DNA of 64,000 nucleotides from Metaphire vulgaris (Eukaryota; Annelida; Clitellata; Crassiclitellata; Megascolecidae): NCBI GenBank assembly GCA_018105865.1, contig CM030863.1, positions 2,571,101 to 2,635,100 of the forward strand, read 5' to 3'. Shown piece by piece: positions 15,261 to 26,685 of this stretch (position 1 is its first letter; each line of letters starts with the position of its first letter). The notes under the pieces were generated by a model. It saw only the letters and a program-made list of their open reading frames with translations, ran no database searches and was not told where the DNA came from. The position numbers and the translations under genes were made by a program.

Positions 15261-15835
15261 TTACTACCACCACTACTAGTACTAATACTACTACCACTAC
15301 TGCTGCCAATATGCCACCCTAATCATATGTGCATTTAGTTCGTAGCAATGTTACGGTCGATTTTAAATTTTTTTTGCATATTTCTACTAGCAAGAAGTAT
15401 TAAAACCGATAAATTTATTAGCAACTTACTGTGTAGGTGGTTGTTTAGATGCTCTTGGTCAGTTTCTCTTAACATATCAAGCAATATGGCGTACTGATTC
15501 TTTGCTTTATATATTGTTATCAGTTCTTGATTCTTCTTGAGCACACTGCCGTTACTGCGAATGGCTTCGTATTCATTCGGAGACAACGTACCGCTTGACA
15601 TTAATTTTTCTAGTAACCCATAGTTTGGATCGATGTGACTTTCCAAGAACTTCTCCTCAAAACTTGCTTTCTTTGCCGCTTCAACGGTGGTGGCTGTAGG
15701 CATCGTGGATGATCGCGAGACGGAACTTCGAGGATGTTGTCCGAATAAGTTGTATTGTGAACGATGCATCGGTAACGGGTTACGGTTCTCTGGCACGCCG
15801 TCATAAGAGAGGCTATCCCCGAAGCCACCAAACAT
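9447..15835 (-). CDS. Multi-CARD, beta-propeller protein, copy A (7 exons, intact)
   Basis: Exons on the minus strand: 15835-15430, 14778-14461, 13803-13439, 12444-12252, 12018-11725, 11365-11000, 10300-9447. Intron phases 1,1,0,1,1,1 all match and leave one open frame of about 930 residues. Domain order: CARD1 (exon 1), CARD2 (exon 2), X1 (exon 3), a helical/linker exon (4), CARD3 (exon 5), X2 (exon 6), C-terminal beta-propeller-like region (exon 7). CARDs are death-fold adaptors that assemble signalling complexes in innate immunity and apoptosis. No nucleotide-binding, caspase or transmembrane segment is visible, so this looks like a cytosolic scaffold or sensor. I do not recognise a named orthologue. 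Intron 1 carries an (ACT)n tract and an RT fragment. The acidic end NYEDEDYD is shared with copy B. Confidence 0.75.
11000..11365 (-). CDS. Exon 6 of CARD gene A: domain X2
   Basis: 122 residues beginning ETIKMHVTISRTF, then a helix, FILEAEQDQEGITIWLWFA, a Trp-containing helix (AWKKMKTICQE), a long helix and the closing strand RVQINCANFDNIFG. It resembles exon 3 in strand-helix order. Copy B (24302-24664) is open. Confidence 0.6.
11725..12018 (-). CDS. Exon 5 of CARD gene A: CARD3
   Basis: 98 residues with CARD-like helices: STIIKHNKDFLKYVLEPDVL, then a CFTEDKITSLRRI turn-helix, NDELLFHLANF, and a final QKYLNFLQCLYVTNQL helix. In copy B this exon is broken by many indels and an internal duplication (25188-25610). 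Confidence 0.7.
12252..12444 (-). CDS. Exon 4 of CARD gene A: conserved helical/basic exon
   Basis: 64 codons: an amphipathic stretch (VELLDMILSKVVLLQMYFGD) followed by a Ser/Lys-rich basic segment (RITGSKSKKWAKR). Nearly identical in copy B (25845-26037). The donor CAG|GTATAC was preferred over a later GTAATG because only it keeps the phase into exon 5. Confidence 0.6.
12798..13094. mobile_element. hAT-like MITE (CAGTGGCGGTTCCA family), shared by both copies
   Basis: Imperfect termini CAATGGCGGTTCCA / AAACCGCCACTG in intron 3 of CARD gene A, flanks CCCCCTAT / GCCCCTAC. The same insertion is at 26393-26685 in copy B, so it predates the duplication. Relatives: 32629-32925, 62204-62554, fragment ending 55498. 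Confidence 0.75.
13166..13372. mobile_element. hAT-like MITE (CAATGGCGTCG), perfect TSD CCCGTCTC, copy A only
   Basis: Termini CAATGGCGTCG / CGACGCCACTG are flanked exactly by CCCGTCTC (13158-13165 and 13373-13380). Copy B has a single TCCGTCTC at the matching spot (near 26751), an unoccupied site. Inside are repeated GGGTGACACCA words and one GACCTTTTTTTTGCTAGTCA motif. It lies in intron 3. Confidence 0.88.
13439..13803 (-). CDS. Exon 3 of CARD gene A: domain X1
   Basis: About 120 residues with alternating strands and helices. The start (IKCRVLYNNENIKDQDVQLE) and the middle (FLFV, then a WLYFHFS strand and a W-E-D-V helix) align by eye with exon 6. It follows a CARD directly, as exon 6 does. 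I recognise no named family. Confidence 0.6.
13974..14170. mobile_element. hAT-type transposon end (CAGTGTTTCCCAAAC)
   Basis: CAGTGTTTCCCAAAC followed by GGGTCGC repeats is a common hAT terminus. Only one end is clear. Copy B has it at 27396-27590, so it predates the duplication. Confidence 0.6.
14461..14778 (-). CDS. Exon 2 of CARD gene A: CARD2
   Basis: The clearest CARD of the three. Helix-like blocks NRDIVADLLSDPSELAERL, INKRQKDHIQS, AAQVFLDISRRRS and CEMGQDLVAKIL follow the standard CARD hydrophobic pattern. Copy B (27888-28205) is fully open and differs by few residues. Confidence 0.75.
14935..15060 (-). mobile_element. Reverse-transcriptase fragment in intron 1 of CARD gene A
   Basis: The minus strand reads LISSRLDYCNSIL followed by KLDKLQRVQ, the thumb-adjacent motif of CR1/L2-type LINEs. 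The copy B counterpart, 28375-28500, has frameshifts. A more decayed relative lies at 16745-16870. Confidence 0.75.
15064..15309. repeat. (ACT)n compound microsatellite
   Basis: Long ACT/ACC/ACA tract in intron 1. The reading-frame Val, Ser or Thr runs it gives are artefacts. Copy B equivalent: 28502-28872. Confidence 0.95.
15430..15835 (-). CDS. Exon 1 of CARD gene A: N-terminus and CARD1
   Basis: The start codon was chosen because it opens the frame conserved with copy B (MFGGFGDSLSYDGV). About 50 Ser/Pro/Arg-rich residues precede a helical domain running from EEKFLESHIDPNYGLLEKLM to the exon end. Its spacing fits CARD helices 1-5. The donor is A|GTAAGT. Confidence 0.7.
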
Positions 15836-16470
15836 CTTGCTCAGTTGTGTTGTATGAAAGAATTGGCAATGCGGAGATTAAGTCGCAAATATATCCGATC
15901 AACGCGTTAACTTCAATTGACGATTAGCCGTTATTTGAATCAACTAAATTTCTACCCCACTGTCTTGCCTTTACAACGAGACAAGGATGTTCCTGTAATG
16001 AACCTTGACCAGACACAAATTTAAGGACGCTTTTGAGAATTCCGCTTCATGAAAGAATACATTACAGTAGACTTGCAATATAGGCCTAATAATTAATTAG
16101 ACTGCGGTAGTACATAAGAGATTGTTTTACGGTTAAAAACTGCTAGGCCTAGCTCTAGTCGTCGCCGATTTCAGACTCGATGTAAATGGCATGTTCTAAA
16201 CGGACACGAAATGGGCTAAAGCAAACATTTGTGTCAATTATACATCGCCAGAAGTAGGTCATAACTGACTCGGCAAATAGCAAGCGTCAATAATGCACAC
16301 TGTTTTACATAAGTGTCTACACCAGATGTGCACAACCTTTTTTGCCTAAGAGCCATAATGAACATTCTACGATTAAGCCTACTCGAGAGCCGCAAGCTCG
16401 AAATACATGTTTTATAATTTATAATATAGTTTATACAACTCTGAAGCTAAAATAAAATTAACTATAATGA

Positions 16471-16855
16471 AAGTAGAAATCGTCCCTTAGCAGCAGAAGA
16501 CTTGTTCGAACGAGCCTAAAAGTGAGGAGGATTCCATTGAACTTTTAAGAGCAGCATCGCTGTTTTGCTGTCATTCCCTGGGGGAGGGATCGGGGGCGGG
16601 AGCGGTTTTGAGTCAATACACAGAACGAATTGCACGGCACTGTGTATCAGCTGCATCGATACAGAACAGACGCTATGTAAAGCACAGGCCGGTGACCGCG
16701 GTAGAGAACACTGCACGCTCACATTTTGCGGTTCTTAACAACTAGCCTACTAGAGCCAGAGAATTTCAAACTTGTTAGAGTTTAGCAAGGTAGGATTTTC
16801 TAGATACCAAAAAGATGAGTTATAATAATCAAGACGAATAGTAAGTAATGTATTG
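16471..16855. other. Spacer between duplicated units
   Basis: Homology of copy A to copy B (ending near 30043) stops near 16470. The spacer holds a short unique stretch and a decayed RT fragment. Copy B homology to A resumes near 16855. Confidence 0.6.
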
Positions 16856-17109
16856 GGAAAGAGCATCAGTGCTAGTTTATTAAGAAGTTTTCCATTGGTG
16901 AGAAACGGACATTAATCAAAATGATTAATAGCAACGAACTGAAGATTTGCTAAACTTAAAGATTAAAATTCAGTTGAAGGCGCCTGCGTAAGTCGTAGGA
17001 CATTTGCAACTAATTAGAAATGCAATCAGATATTCATCGCTCTCACTGCATTAAAATGAATCGCCTTATTTGTTTTTCAACGGGTGATTTAATAATGCAT
17101 CTATAATCT

Positions 17110-17220
17110 ATTGTCACGCAAAGTACAGTCAGGTGTTCAAGGAGCAATTTATCAATCAGAGAGCGATTATCAATCAGGGAGCAATTTATCAATCAGAGAG
17201 CAACTCTCTCGTCTTTAAAA
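17110..17220 (+). promoter_or_regulatory. Promoter-proximal repeat and TATA-like box of peptide gene B
   Basis: TTTAAAA at 17214-17220 matches the A element. Just upstream the TTATCAATCAGAGAGC-type motif is present three times in tandem (about 17147-17205), against once in A. TTATCA is the reverse of a GATA site. The consequence for expression is not known. Confidence 0.45.
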
Positions 17221-17287
17221 ACCCGCGACTCGACAATTATTTTGCAAAGCGTTGTTTGGACTCGACCTCTCAGCATCGTCAGTCAGT

Positions 17288-17326
17288 ATGAAATTATTTG
17301 GTCTTATTCTGGTTTTAGTCGTCTAA
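17288..17326 (+). CDS. Conserved mini-ORF, copy B
   Basis: Twelve codons, MKLFGLILVLVV then stop, matching 1915-1953 in copy A. Probably an upstream ORF or relic signal sequence. Confidence 0.3.
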   Translation: MKLFGLILVLVV

Positions 17327-18161
17327 ATTTTTCATATTTTATCAACCGATTGTTATCTCAATGAACCAACAATTTTTAAGTTTTTAATTCATTGCGTTAA
17401 GAAAAATGTACCTTCTACCAGATGTTGACGGTAAAGTGTTTTCAAGAGAAATCGTGGCTGGAATGAGATGTCAGAGTATTTAATGTTTATTCAAATTTGC
17501 TTAGAGAGAACATTTTGAAATGTCGAGAATCTTACGCAGAAGAGATTGAAATTGACAAACTGTTGCAGTTGGGTTTCATTTCAATGTAATGAAGATTTAC
17601 ACTTTGATGAAATATTTTACCGTTTGGCAAATCAGCATGTTCACATTCTGTGCAGTTAACAGCGTGCATAATAATGAGAATACTAAAGAAGGTTCTGGCG
17701 TTTCAAATTAACGCTGCTCTAAAAAAAAATAACGACCTCGCTATAAAATCTATTCAACATATTTTTGTCCCGTGTGGTAAGAGTTACGGAATACGGGGTT
17801 GGGCACACTGACATTTTCGAACGAAAATTCCGAAGCGGCGAAAAGAATACAAACATTCGAACATTCAGACAGAGGAACTCCGACAAAACGGCGCAATTTT
17901 TCGAAAATTTTCATCGTAAATCCTTCGGGAATGAAGTACCGAGTGCATAAAAAATATATGGGTTCAGTTGTGATCATTCTACTTACCCCTCCCCTAAAAC
18001 ATGTCAAAACAATTTTTCCCATCTTCCACGAATAATATTAGTAGGTACCTGCCCATCGTGCCCCTTTTCCCTAAAGTCTACGTCAATGATAAAGAGGAAA
18101 ATGGCGCCTATAACGACTGCTCTGTTCTTGTGTTTGTCCTAAGACAGCGTAACATTGAACG

Positions 18162-18586
18162 ATGAAGTTTTACCTGATTCTACTGGTTTTCGTTCTTCAA
18201 CTTCAATTCCTTCTCTCGGCCACCGAGGAAGGTATGACAAAAACACCCACATTCTCAGCTGATTAGATGTTCTTGGCATACGTTGGCTGAACGTATAAGT
18301 CTAAGGGACTCTCGGAGACTTAAAGCAACGTCGTAAGTTCTGTTGATGACGCACATTTTGCATTCTAAAGTTATCATGCGGTTAACATTTTTACGTGAGC
18401 AGAGCACAGATAAAACTGAATCCCACTGCGTTAGAAAACATTAGTATTATTCCGTTTAGCATAAGTTGCGTTAGACTGAACTTATATTCGATTGGATACC
18501 CGCGAAACTAGGTTATTGAATGTGGACAGTTACCACAGTGACTTTCACACAGGCTTTCTTCGCCTCCTAAACCACTTTAAAGCACA

Positions 18587-18652
<66 letters not shown>

Positions 18653-18728
18653 GGCCTATTATTATTAGCACATACTGTAGAAGAAGTAGCTAACATTGTA
18701 CTATTTTCCAAAGTGCTGTCTAAATTTA

Positions 18729-18826
<98 letters not shown>

Positions 18827-19117
18827 AAGACTATTCCATTATAATAGAGATGTATCGTCTTAACGTTCATCTCCAATACATACTGGACTGAAAACTTAGC
18901 AGACAGTATTGATTGTGTCCTGAAATACCGCATATTAGGAATTTAATGACCGCAAAGTGATTTTTGTTTATGAATTGCAGCCGAGAAGTGCGCTACATTT
19001 TGGCAACCTTGCAATCCTGACCCCAAGCGTCCATCGGAGAAGTGCTGTAAGCAATTCCGATGCTATCACTATGCTCATCTTAAAACTTGGATGTGCGACT
19101 ACGTTTATCCTGGCTGA
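18162..19117 (+). CDS. Secreted six-cysteine knottin-like peptide, copy B (2 exons)
   Basis: Exon 1 (18162-18231) encodes the signal peptide (MKFYLILLVFVL...) and ends in phase 1 at GTATGA. Exon 2 (18981-19117) follows an ATTGCAG acceptor and ends at TGA. Lengths and phases equal copy A. All six cysteines keep the spacing C-X6-C-X10-C-C-X4-C-X10-C. Eighteen codons of exon 2 differ from A and every one changes the residue, while nearby non-coding sequence is close to identical. AATAAA at 19223-19228 is a likely poly(A) signal. The 0.75-kb intron lacks the LINE and MITEs of copy A. Role unknown: defence, venom-type or signalling. Confidence 0.72.
18590..18825. repeat. (ATT)n and (AAT/ATT)n microsatellites
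   Basis: Two ATT tracts separated by the short sequence that in copy A lies beyond the LINE (CACATA...AAGTGCTGT). This marks the LINE-free arrangement. Confidence 0.9.
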
Positions 19118-20376
19118 AGATGGCGACTGTCTCTGCGCCTATTCCACAGGAACGATGCATGGAGTTAGCGTCAGTCGCACGCCGAAAAAGAAATTCATCG
19201 ACAATTTTTCCTCCAAATATTAAATAAAGAGCATTGCATTCAACTGGTTTTCAGAGTAATCAACATATACAACGTCCTACCCAATGCCTTACTTCAAGAG
19301 CTGATTAAATGTGAAGGCGTAAGTAAGTAAGTAGGTAAACGCTCGTGATTTTCTGTTGCGCTTGGGAGAGCAGGAACCGTAGAGGTTGCTTATTCCCAGA
19401 CGCTTAATCTTCAGTTCAAATAAACATAGCCGAAGTTTACTTTAGCGGCCAGTTCCAGACATCACTCAGATTGGGAGTGGAGAAGCAGGAAAGCAGACTA
19501 TGAAAATTAAAACGGAAAGAGAGTTAGAGAATCCCCTTTCCGGATGGGAGCCTTACAACTGCCTTCAAGCAATATCGAGTTGTTCTCCGATGACATCCAA
19601 TCCTGCAGAAATTGTTGAAATTGTTCTTACATACTTAGCCTAGCATGATAACAGTACGTCGCCTGTTATCATTATGCAAGTCTTTGAATTTAAGCCATTC
19701 ATGCCATTTAAGCAGATATGCACGGGTCCGACCCCTTTCCGGATGGGAGTAGTCATGGGAGTTGCGCAAAACCATTGAGATGTTTCTCGGGGGCTAGAAG
19801 GTAGGTAGAACAGGGATGTTCATGGGTCTATTTTTAGAACCCAACCCAGCGCAACAAATCTCCAACTCAACTCACCCCAACACATGCCGGCAATAGGGTA
19901 ACTTGACCCAACCCAACCCAACCCGCCGTAGTGCACTGCAATTACTTACACCAAGACTTTTCTGACCCACCCTACCCAACTCACCATGAATATGGCAGTC
20001 TGACCCAATCAAATCCAGCCCAACCCAACCCAAACCATGGGTTGACCCAACCCATGGACAATTGGACATCTCTGAGGTAGAATGATTGGAACAGAGCCGA
20101 TGTCGCAAGAACTCCTTGCTTACTCTTTTTAAGCTTGTGTTCTTTTATAGTCAAAAATGTCGATATGCCTCCCCCTATTCCGGAACCCTTGCTGCGCCAC
20201 TGATATGCTTCAACTGACGAGTGGTCCTTAGCCGCTTAGGGTACGAGGTTAGGCATCGAACTCACGCCACAGATCTCTAAGCCGTTCAGGCCCTTCGGAA
20301 CCAAATTTCATCTCCTCAGCCCAAGTTTAAAATACATTTCGTGAAGACAGAACAACGTCCAGACTGCTCTCTGCCT

Positions 20377-20632
20377 GTCTGTCTGTCTCTCTCTCTCTCT
20401 GTGTCTCTGTCTCTCTCCCTCTCTCTCTGTCTCTGTCTCTCTCTTTCTCTCTCTCTCTCTGTCTCTGTCTCTCTCTGTCTCTCTCTCTCTTTCTCTGTCT
20501 CTCTCTGTCTCTCTCTGTCTCTGTCTCTCTCTGTCTCTTTCTCTGTCTCTCTCTCTGTCTCTCTCTCTCTCTGTCTCTCACTCTTTCACTATCTCTATCT
20601 CACTCTCTCTCTCTCTCTCTCTCTTTGTGTGT
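20377..20632. repeat. (TCTCTG)n microsatellite
   Basis: About 255 bp of TCTC/TCTG words. Greatly expanded against the short TCTG tract of copy A (7606-7655). Confidence 0.95.
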
Positions 20633-21015
20633 AATGTAGAATAATAGAAGGCAGATGGAACGCAGTCAGAGAGATGCAGAAATTGTCGTCGGCAGGCGGT
20701 TGCGGTTCCAAGAATTCCTGGTGGGGGATGCAATGAATTTTTAAGAAATTGGCGGGGGTGCAATGAGATCCCGAAAAATTTGATAAGCAAAAAAGGTCAT
20801 TAACAGTGTTTTGCCCAGCAAATTAATAAAACTTCCCGAAAAGGCTGACAAGCATAAAAAGGTCATCACCTCTGTTGTGCACACAGAACAGATATCCGGC
20901 CCACATGTAGCTGCATAGCAACTCAGAAGACCGGTAGACCTCTCAAAACGCTGACAGGCAACAACAACAAAAGCTCGATGTGGGATGACTCCCCAATCAA
21001 GTGAAACCGCCCTGC

Positions 21016-21188
21016 CAGGGTTTAATCTAGGCCGTTTCCGGGGGAATTGCCCTTCCCCATCCCGAAAATTTCAGATTCCCCGGAAATTTTGGCATGCTTT
21101 ATCAACTAACAGCAGCTCCTTAGCTGACTTCCTCTCGGCCTTGTCAGTTCCCTCCCCCCCGGAGTCCAGGAGTCTATATTAAACACTG
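21016..21188. mobile_element. MITE, CAGTGTTTAATCTAG family
   Basis: Runs from CAGGGTTTAATCTAG to TATATTAAACACTG with the GGAGTCCAGGAGTCTA block near the right end. Matches 8043-8228 in copy A and 56630-56819. Confidence 0.7.
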
Positions 21189-21471
21189 GTCCCTGGTCGT
21201 CAGCTACCTAAGATCAAACGATTCTAAAACATTATACCAGACATGAATCATAATTAAAACGTGGGTAGCTTAGCCTTACGTAGAGTTTTAGACTGTCAGT
21301 CCTGTGCCACGTTCTACCAAACAGTAGCTCTCAGCGTTGAACGTAACTCATATCTTAAGAAGCTGGTAGATGGCTCGTTATCGTATCCACTGAAAAAACT
21401 ACATTTGCAAGTAATTTTCTTTCGCAAAACATTGCCAAGTATAATGTAGCACAGAAAGTAAACACTTAAGT

Positions 21472-21610
21472 CAGTAAAATCTCGTGGACTTATATAGCGC
21501 CTTGGTGAGCAGCACAACAGTAGCTGCTTATTCTTAGGCGCTCCGCCTTTCTTAAAATAGCCGTAGGAAAGGTATGAGATCAGCCAGGCAATAGTCAACA
21601 TCCGAAGGGC
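21472..21610 (-). mobile_element. 3' tail of a CR1/L2-like LINE
   Basis: In minus orientation it ends with the tail sequence around GCGCTATATAAGTCCACGAG. The same tail closes the RT-bearing fragment at 34302-35010 and those at 36290-36520, 47175-47235 and 61090-61430. Confidence 0.65.
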
Positions 21611-22308
21611 AGTAGGAGGCAAAGTAAAGTTTTTAAATATAGGATATATGATCAATTGGTCATACCTAATCAAATCAATATAAGACTTAGCCTGCACGTC
21701 ATCTGTTGCAATTAAAAAAGTCAAACAGACAATGCGTTTGTATTAAATCGCGAATAACATACAATTACTTATCAGTTCTTAATAAAAATCATAAAAATAA
21801 ATTCGCAAATAATTCAAATAGATGATTATAGTCCCGAAATGATTTCATTAAATCTTTAAACCTCTGATATTGTTACGATGACTCCATATATTTGAAATTA
21901 AAATCGAATCAAGTACCATATTATTAGTCTTATGGCCCATATATCGCAATGTTTCAAATTTAATTAAAAGGTGCAATAACTGATGCTATAATAATCCACT
22001 CTGTTGCTAACCATACGTGCAAACAAGATTTTAAAATGTACAATTTGGATCACTGCCTCAGCTGGTTTCTGTAAAACTATAAAGGATTTATTATTATATA
22101 GAGAGAGTTATTATTATATATATTTTTTCTCGAGAGGGAATGAAATTATTATATATATATATTATATATATATATATATTTCTCATAAGACCTAATCCAA
22201 TACCTATACCTAATACCCAATCATTGAATGAACAACATTTCAATGATCGCCACCTAGCCAAGCTCTGCGCCACGTAATATATATAAAAATCACGCAACTA
22301 TATATATA

Positions 22309-22346
<38 letters not shown>

Positions 22347-23408
22347 CGGTTCTAAACAATTGAGCAACGTCGTTCTTCGAACATCGTTATTATCTATAAA
22401 CCGTATAATGAGGGTAGTTATTATTATATATTATAATGAGGAGTCATTATAATATGCTACACCGGTCGCGTTTACCTAGCATCCTTAATCGTAGTCTTCA
22501 TCTTCGTAATTCATTTTATATATGCAAACTTCACATTGCATATCTGCATTAAAATCAGAAACCAACACCAATAGCTGTTTACGATCTGACGAAAAACACA
22601 TATCATCGGCAGTCAGGTTTCCGTCGAGGAGAATCTCAAGCCGATTCGAGAACAGTTTGTAATCATGCAAAGATAGACGTTGATTTCTCTGCTCGCCAAC
22701 AAGTAACTGCCAACAGGGAAACGGAACAAGACACTTAAGAGGAGACTCACAAATAATTTTTCGAAGAACTGTTCCAATGTCATCTAACGGCATCACCAAA
22801 ACGAAACCAGAAGCGCCCGACGGTTTGAATTGGTCAACTTTTCTATAGGCCAAAGCCACTAGGTTACTAGTTATTTCCTCTACACTTTGTACACTTTCGT
22901 CGAAACTGCTGCTAATTGGTAGGCTTGCTTTAAGAACTCCTTCGTAGGAAAAAACTCTCAAAGATGTGTCTATCATTTTCCGATCAAGAACAAATACATC
23001 TCCTGAGCAGGACACGGCGACAAACAGCGATCCAGCTTCTTTTAACCACGTTGTCATGCGATGTTCGAACATTGGTTCAATCTTATGGATACACCCCGTA
23101 ATTTGATCTGGCGCGTAGAGACAGCTGCGTGTCTCGGAGACTTTAATTGGCAGCGAATTGTCAACCGTGGTTGTTGGAAAGCGTAGCACTTGCAGCTGTG
23201 GATAAGGCTCTTGGTTCTTGTAGACAAGAATGCTTCTCTTCTGAGATACATATATTTTATCCATCAACACAGCCACATGTTCGGCCCAGCCAATTATTGT
23301 AAAGCTTCGCTTTTCTTCAACCAACAATTTTCGTTCCACTGTAATAGACACAGCATTAAAATATACAGCAATTGCTTGTTAATAAAGATACAGTATATAT
23401 ACATATAT

Positions 23409-23440
<32 letters not shown>

Positions 23441-24027
23441 GCCTGAGTAATATGGGTATACATTTTTGGTCTAAATTGGTACTTAACGCCTCAAGATCAA
23501 TGTTTTTGTCGCGTCTACTGTAAGTTATGAAATGACGTTCTGAGAAAATATATGTGAGTTAACATACCTGTAAATAAATAAATAAATATATATATATATA
23601 TATATCATCTGTAAATATGGTAACTCGTATATATTTCTTATGTCCTCGGTACTTATGTCCTCAGTACTTCGTTCTCGACGGACTTATAATAAAATAGACC
23701 AAGCAAGAGACCATTACGTTACGTAAAACACCTTAAGAAATATATATATATATATAAGATATATAGAATGATTAAAAAGCTTTATATATAATTCATGTTG
23801 GGTGTTTCAAGTATGAACGTACTGCTCTACAATAACAGAAGCAAGCAAGGGACCAGTATCCTGGCTTAGGTCTACTCTATTTTCACATTGAAGATAGGAT
23901 CAGCATATCAAGACTGTGTAAATGTGTAAATATTGGAAAATACATATGCACCTTGTATTCGACCGAATGTTCTTTGAAAGCAATGTATGCTGTATATTTA
24001 TTAGATGCAACAATGTGTGTCTATTGG

Positions 24028-24219
24028 CAGGCCCGTCTTTATGCGTTAAAAATCGGGCACAGTGCCCGAGGCCCCGCGACGCGCGCAAACTTTTTTGCTT
24101 GTCAACATTGAAAAACGTTTTGGAGATGACTTTTTTGCTTGTCAACATTTGATCTTCCCATCTAGGGCCCCGCAGGTCGTCAGGTGCCCGGAGCCTCACA
24201 CAGGTATAAGACGGGCCTG
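24028..24219. mobile_element. MITE (CAGGCCCGTCTT), copy B only
   Basis: Termini CAGGCCCGTCTT / AAGACGGGCCTG, flanks TCTATTGG / TCTGTTGT. Copy A has one uninterrupted TCTATTGTAAATTTC at the same point (near 10937). Two CTTTTTTGCTTGTCAACATT motifs lie inside. Located in intron 6 of the CARD gene. Confidence 0.8.
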
Positions 24220-26392
24220 TCTGTTGTAAATTTCAAACGATCAATTAAATATGGTCATATGCCATTTTTAGAATGTCACACCAACCAAATATCACACCAA
24301 CCAAATATATTGTCAAAGTTGGCACAGTTGATTTGAACACGTTGGGGTCTGACCGTCGATTCAGGCATCACACGTAGAACGAGTTCTCGCATTATATCTA
24401 GAAGCACTTCCTGACTTATATGTTGTGGAGATTCTTGACATATGGTTTTCATCTTCTTCCATGCGGTTTCTGTTGTAAACCAAAGCCATACTGTGATGCC
24501 TTGTTCCTGTTCTGCTTGTAAAATGAAGGCGTCACCAAGGCCATGCTTGTCTGACAGATGAATCCATTGTTTTGAATTTGCCTTCCGAATGTTCTCGACG
24601 AGAGAATTTTCTAAATCGGTTTGTTGGGAGGTTTTTGAAATGGTGACATGCATTTTTATTGTCTCTAAAAAATCATAAAGAATTTCATTAGGCCTAACAT
24701 TTGAAAAAGTATCGGAATTTAACTTGGAAATTTGCAAAGTATCGAACTGAATATGAATTTAATAAACATAAAGTAATTTATAATAAAAACAAATTTATTC
24801 AGCATCAGGAAAATATTCAAGAACTGAATATGACGTTTTGCAACGGACAATAGTCTTGGCATTTTATAAACATAAAGTAATTTATAATAATCCAATCCAA
24901 CAAATTTATTCGGAAATTTATTGAAAAACAGTATGTCAATTACTGAAACAAATCCAAAAATTACCGCAGAAATATTTACTTCTATGGTCTTATATCGTCT
25001 GCAATAATGTTCGAAAGTGTCAATAAGAGAGTTTTATAGCATATAAACTTTCAATGAACTTATGGATTTACAGTGGATGGTTCAAAGAAAGTTATTAACA
25101 AAAGTTCGAACAATGTTAATTAATGAATGATATCCGAATCAACATTTACCTATAGGCATAGCACGCTGCACAATATCGAGAAAGCAACCTCCTCCATATT
25201 GCAATGTACTGTGGCAGCACTGACAGTCCTGGTTGGTGACATACAGACACTGGCAAGAAATTGCGAAAAACGATAACCATTTTTTTATAACCACTTTTGC
25301 GAAGTAAAATTTTGCAACCCAACCAAATGAAACAGAAGTTCGTCATTTTAACCCTTCCATCTCTGACTTGTTCCAAAAGTTCGTCTTAGAGACGTAATTT
25401 TATCTTCCAGACACTGAAACAATACTTTTGCGAAGTAAAATTCGCCAAATGAAACAGTTGTCATTTTTATCCTTCCTTGTGACCAAGACAGATCTTCCGT
25501 GAAACATCAGTTGTTGCAAGACAAAGTATTTTAAGACGTACTTTAGAAATCCTTGTTGTGCTTGATTATGGTTGAACGTTTCTTGACTCTTCGAAAATAG
25601 TCTGAATCAGCTAAAATACAGCGTTTTCTCATTGATTAATTTAATATTTTTTTACATGGATCAATGTGGCTGATAATGGGGAGAAACTACTGAGGCGAAC
25701 TTGCAAACTGTTTCAAACAGTGAATGATTAATCAACTATTAGATTTTAGAGTAATTTAATACAGTTCCGAAAATCTAAATCTTCAAGCATTTTGTAATTC
25801 AAGAGCTTAAGTTCATTACTTTAGTTTCTTGGAGAACGGTATACCTGCCAGTAACCTCTTGGCCAATTTCTTTGATTTGCTGCCCGTTATTCTGCTTGAC
25901 CAAAGTCGACTGACGGATGCCAAACCAAAGAAAATGCATGGATCTGTTGGACGGTTGGCTTTGTCTCCAAAGTACATTTGCAGTAACACGACTTTACTGA
26001 GAACCATATCCAGCAATTCAACCTGAAGACCATCGATCTAAAAAGAAGGAATTAAGATAACACTTTGAGTTCACAAGAAACGACATTAGGAGTACATTCA
26101 ATTGAGTTTTGTGGTCCGTCATCCGAAATGAAGATAAACTATTTTGAAAATAAATTGAGTTTCGCTTTATGTTCCTGCAGAATGTGACATGTAGGCAGAG
26201 GAATTAGGAGCAGAATTAAAAATCTGCAAGTTTCAAAAAACGATACAGTAAAAATGTTGCATTCAAAAATTGAGTAGCTGAGTAGCTTTCATAAAAATGC
26301 TGCTTTATTTTATCCTAAGATTATTTTCCTTTCCACAGTTGTCTGATTTTTGCTACACAATGTTTGCTAAAATGTTAGCTAAGGCCCCCTAT

Positions 26393-26685
26393 CAATGGCG
26401 GTTCCACGTGGAGAATGAGTGGTGATGCATCCCCCACCGGACTTCCGGACTTACTTTTTTGCTTGTTAAATCTATTTTTGGGCAAAATTTTAGTAAAACT
26501 AACTGCGGATGACCTCTTTTGCTTGTCAACCTATTCGTCTGTAAGTGTAGTAAAATTAGGGATAAAATTCCTCTTTTCAGCCTTTTTCGGCAAAGTTTAT
26601 TGATTTTTTTCTTTTATTTTCATCCCCCACCATCTTTCTATGAATTCATTCATCCCCCCACCAAAAAATCCTGGAACCGCCACTG
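26393..26685. mobile_element. hAT-like MITE, CAGTGGCGGTTCCA family (copy B)
   Basis: Orthologous to 12798-13094; the right terminus GGAACCGCCACTG is intact here. Confidence 0.75.

Larger units (their letters stand above)
19118..22484. other. Intergenic DNA between the tail-to-tail genes of copy B
   Basis: Contains the AACCC-rich repeat (19810-20100), the tRNA-like SINE candidate (~20220-20300), a long TCTC/TCTG microsatellite (20377-20632), a MITE (21016-21188), a CR1/L2-like LINE tail (21472-21610, minus) and AT microsatellites (22090-22345). No coding exon seen. Confidence 0.6.

Noticed and set aside
15061..15309. Long open frames of poly-Val/Ser/Thr (also 28465-28879 and 39656-40111)
   Set aside because: They only translate ACT/ACC microsatellites and have no start or splice context.
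20327..20634. Arg/Glu-rich and Ser/Leu-rich frames
   Set aside because: Both strands of a TCTC/TCTG microsatellite.
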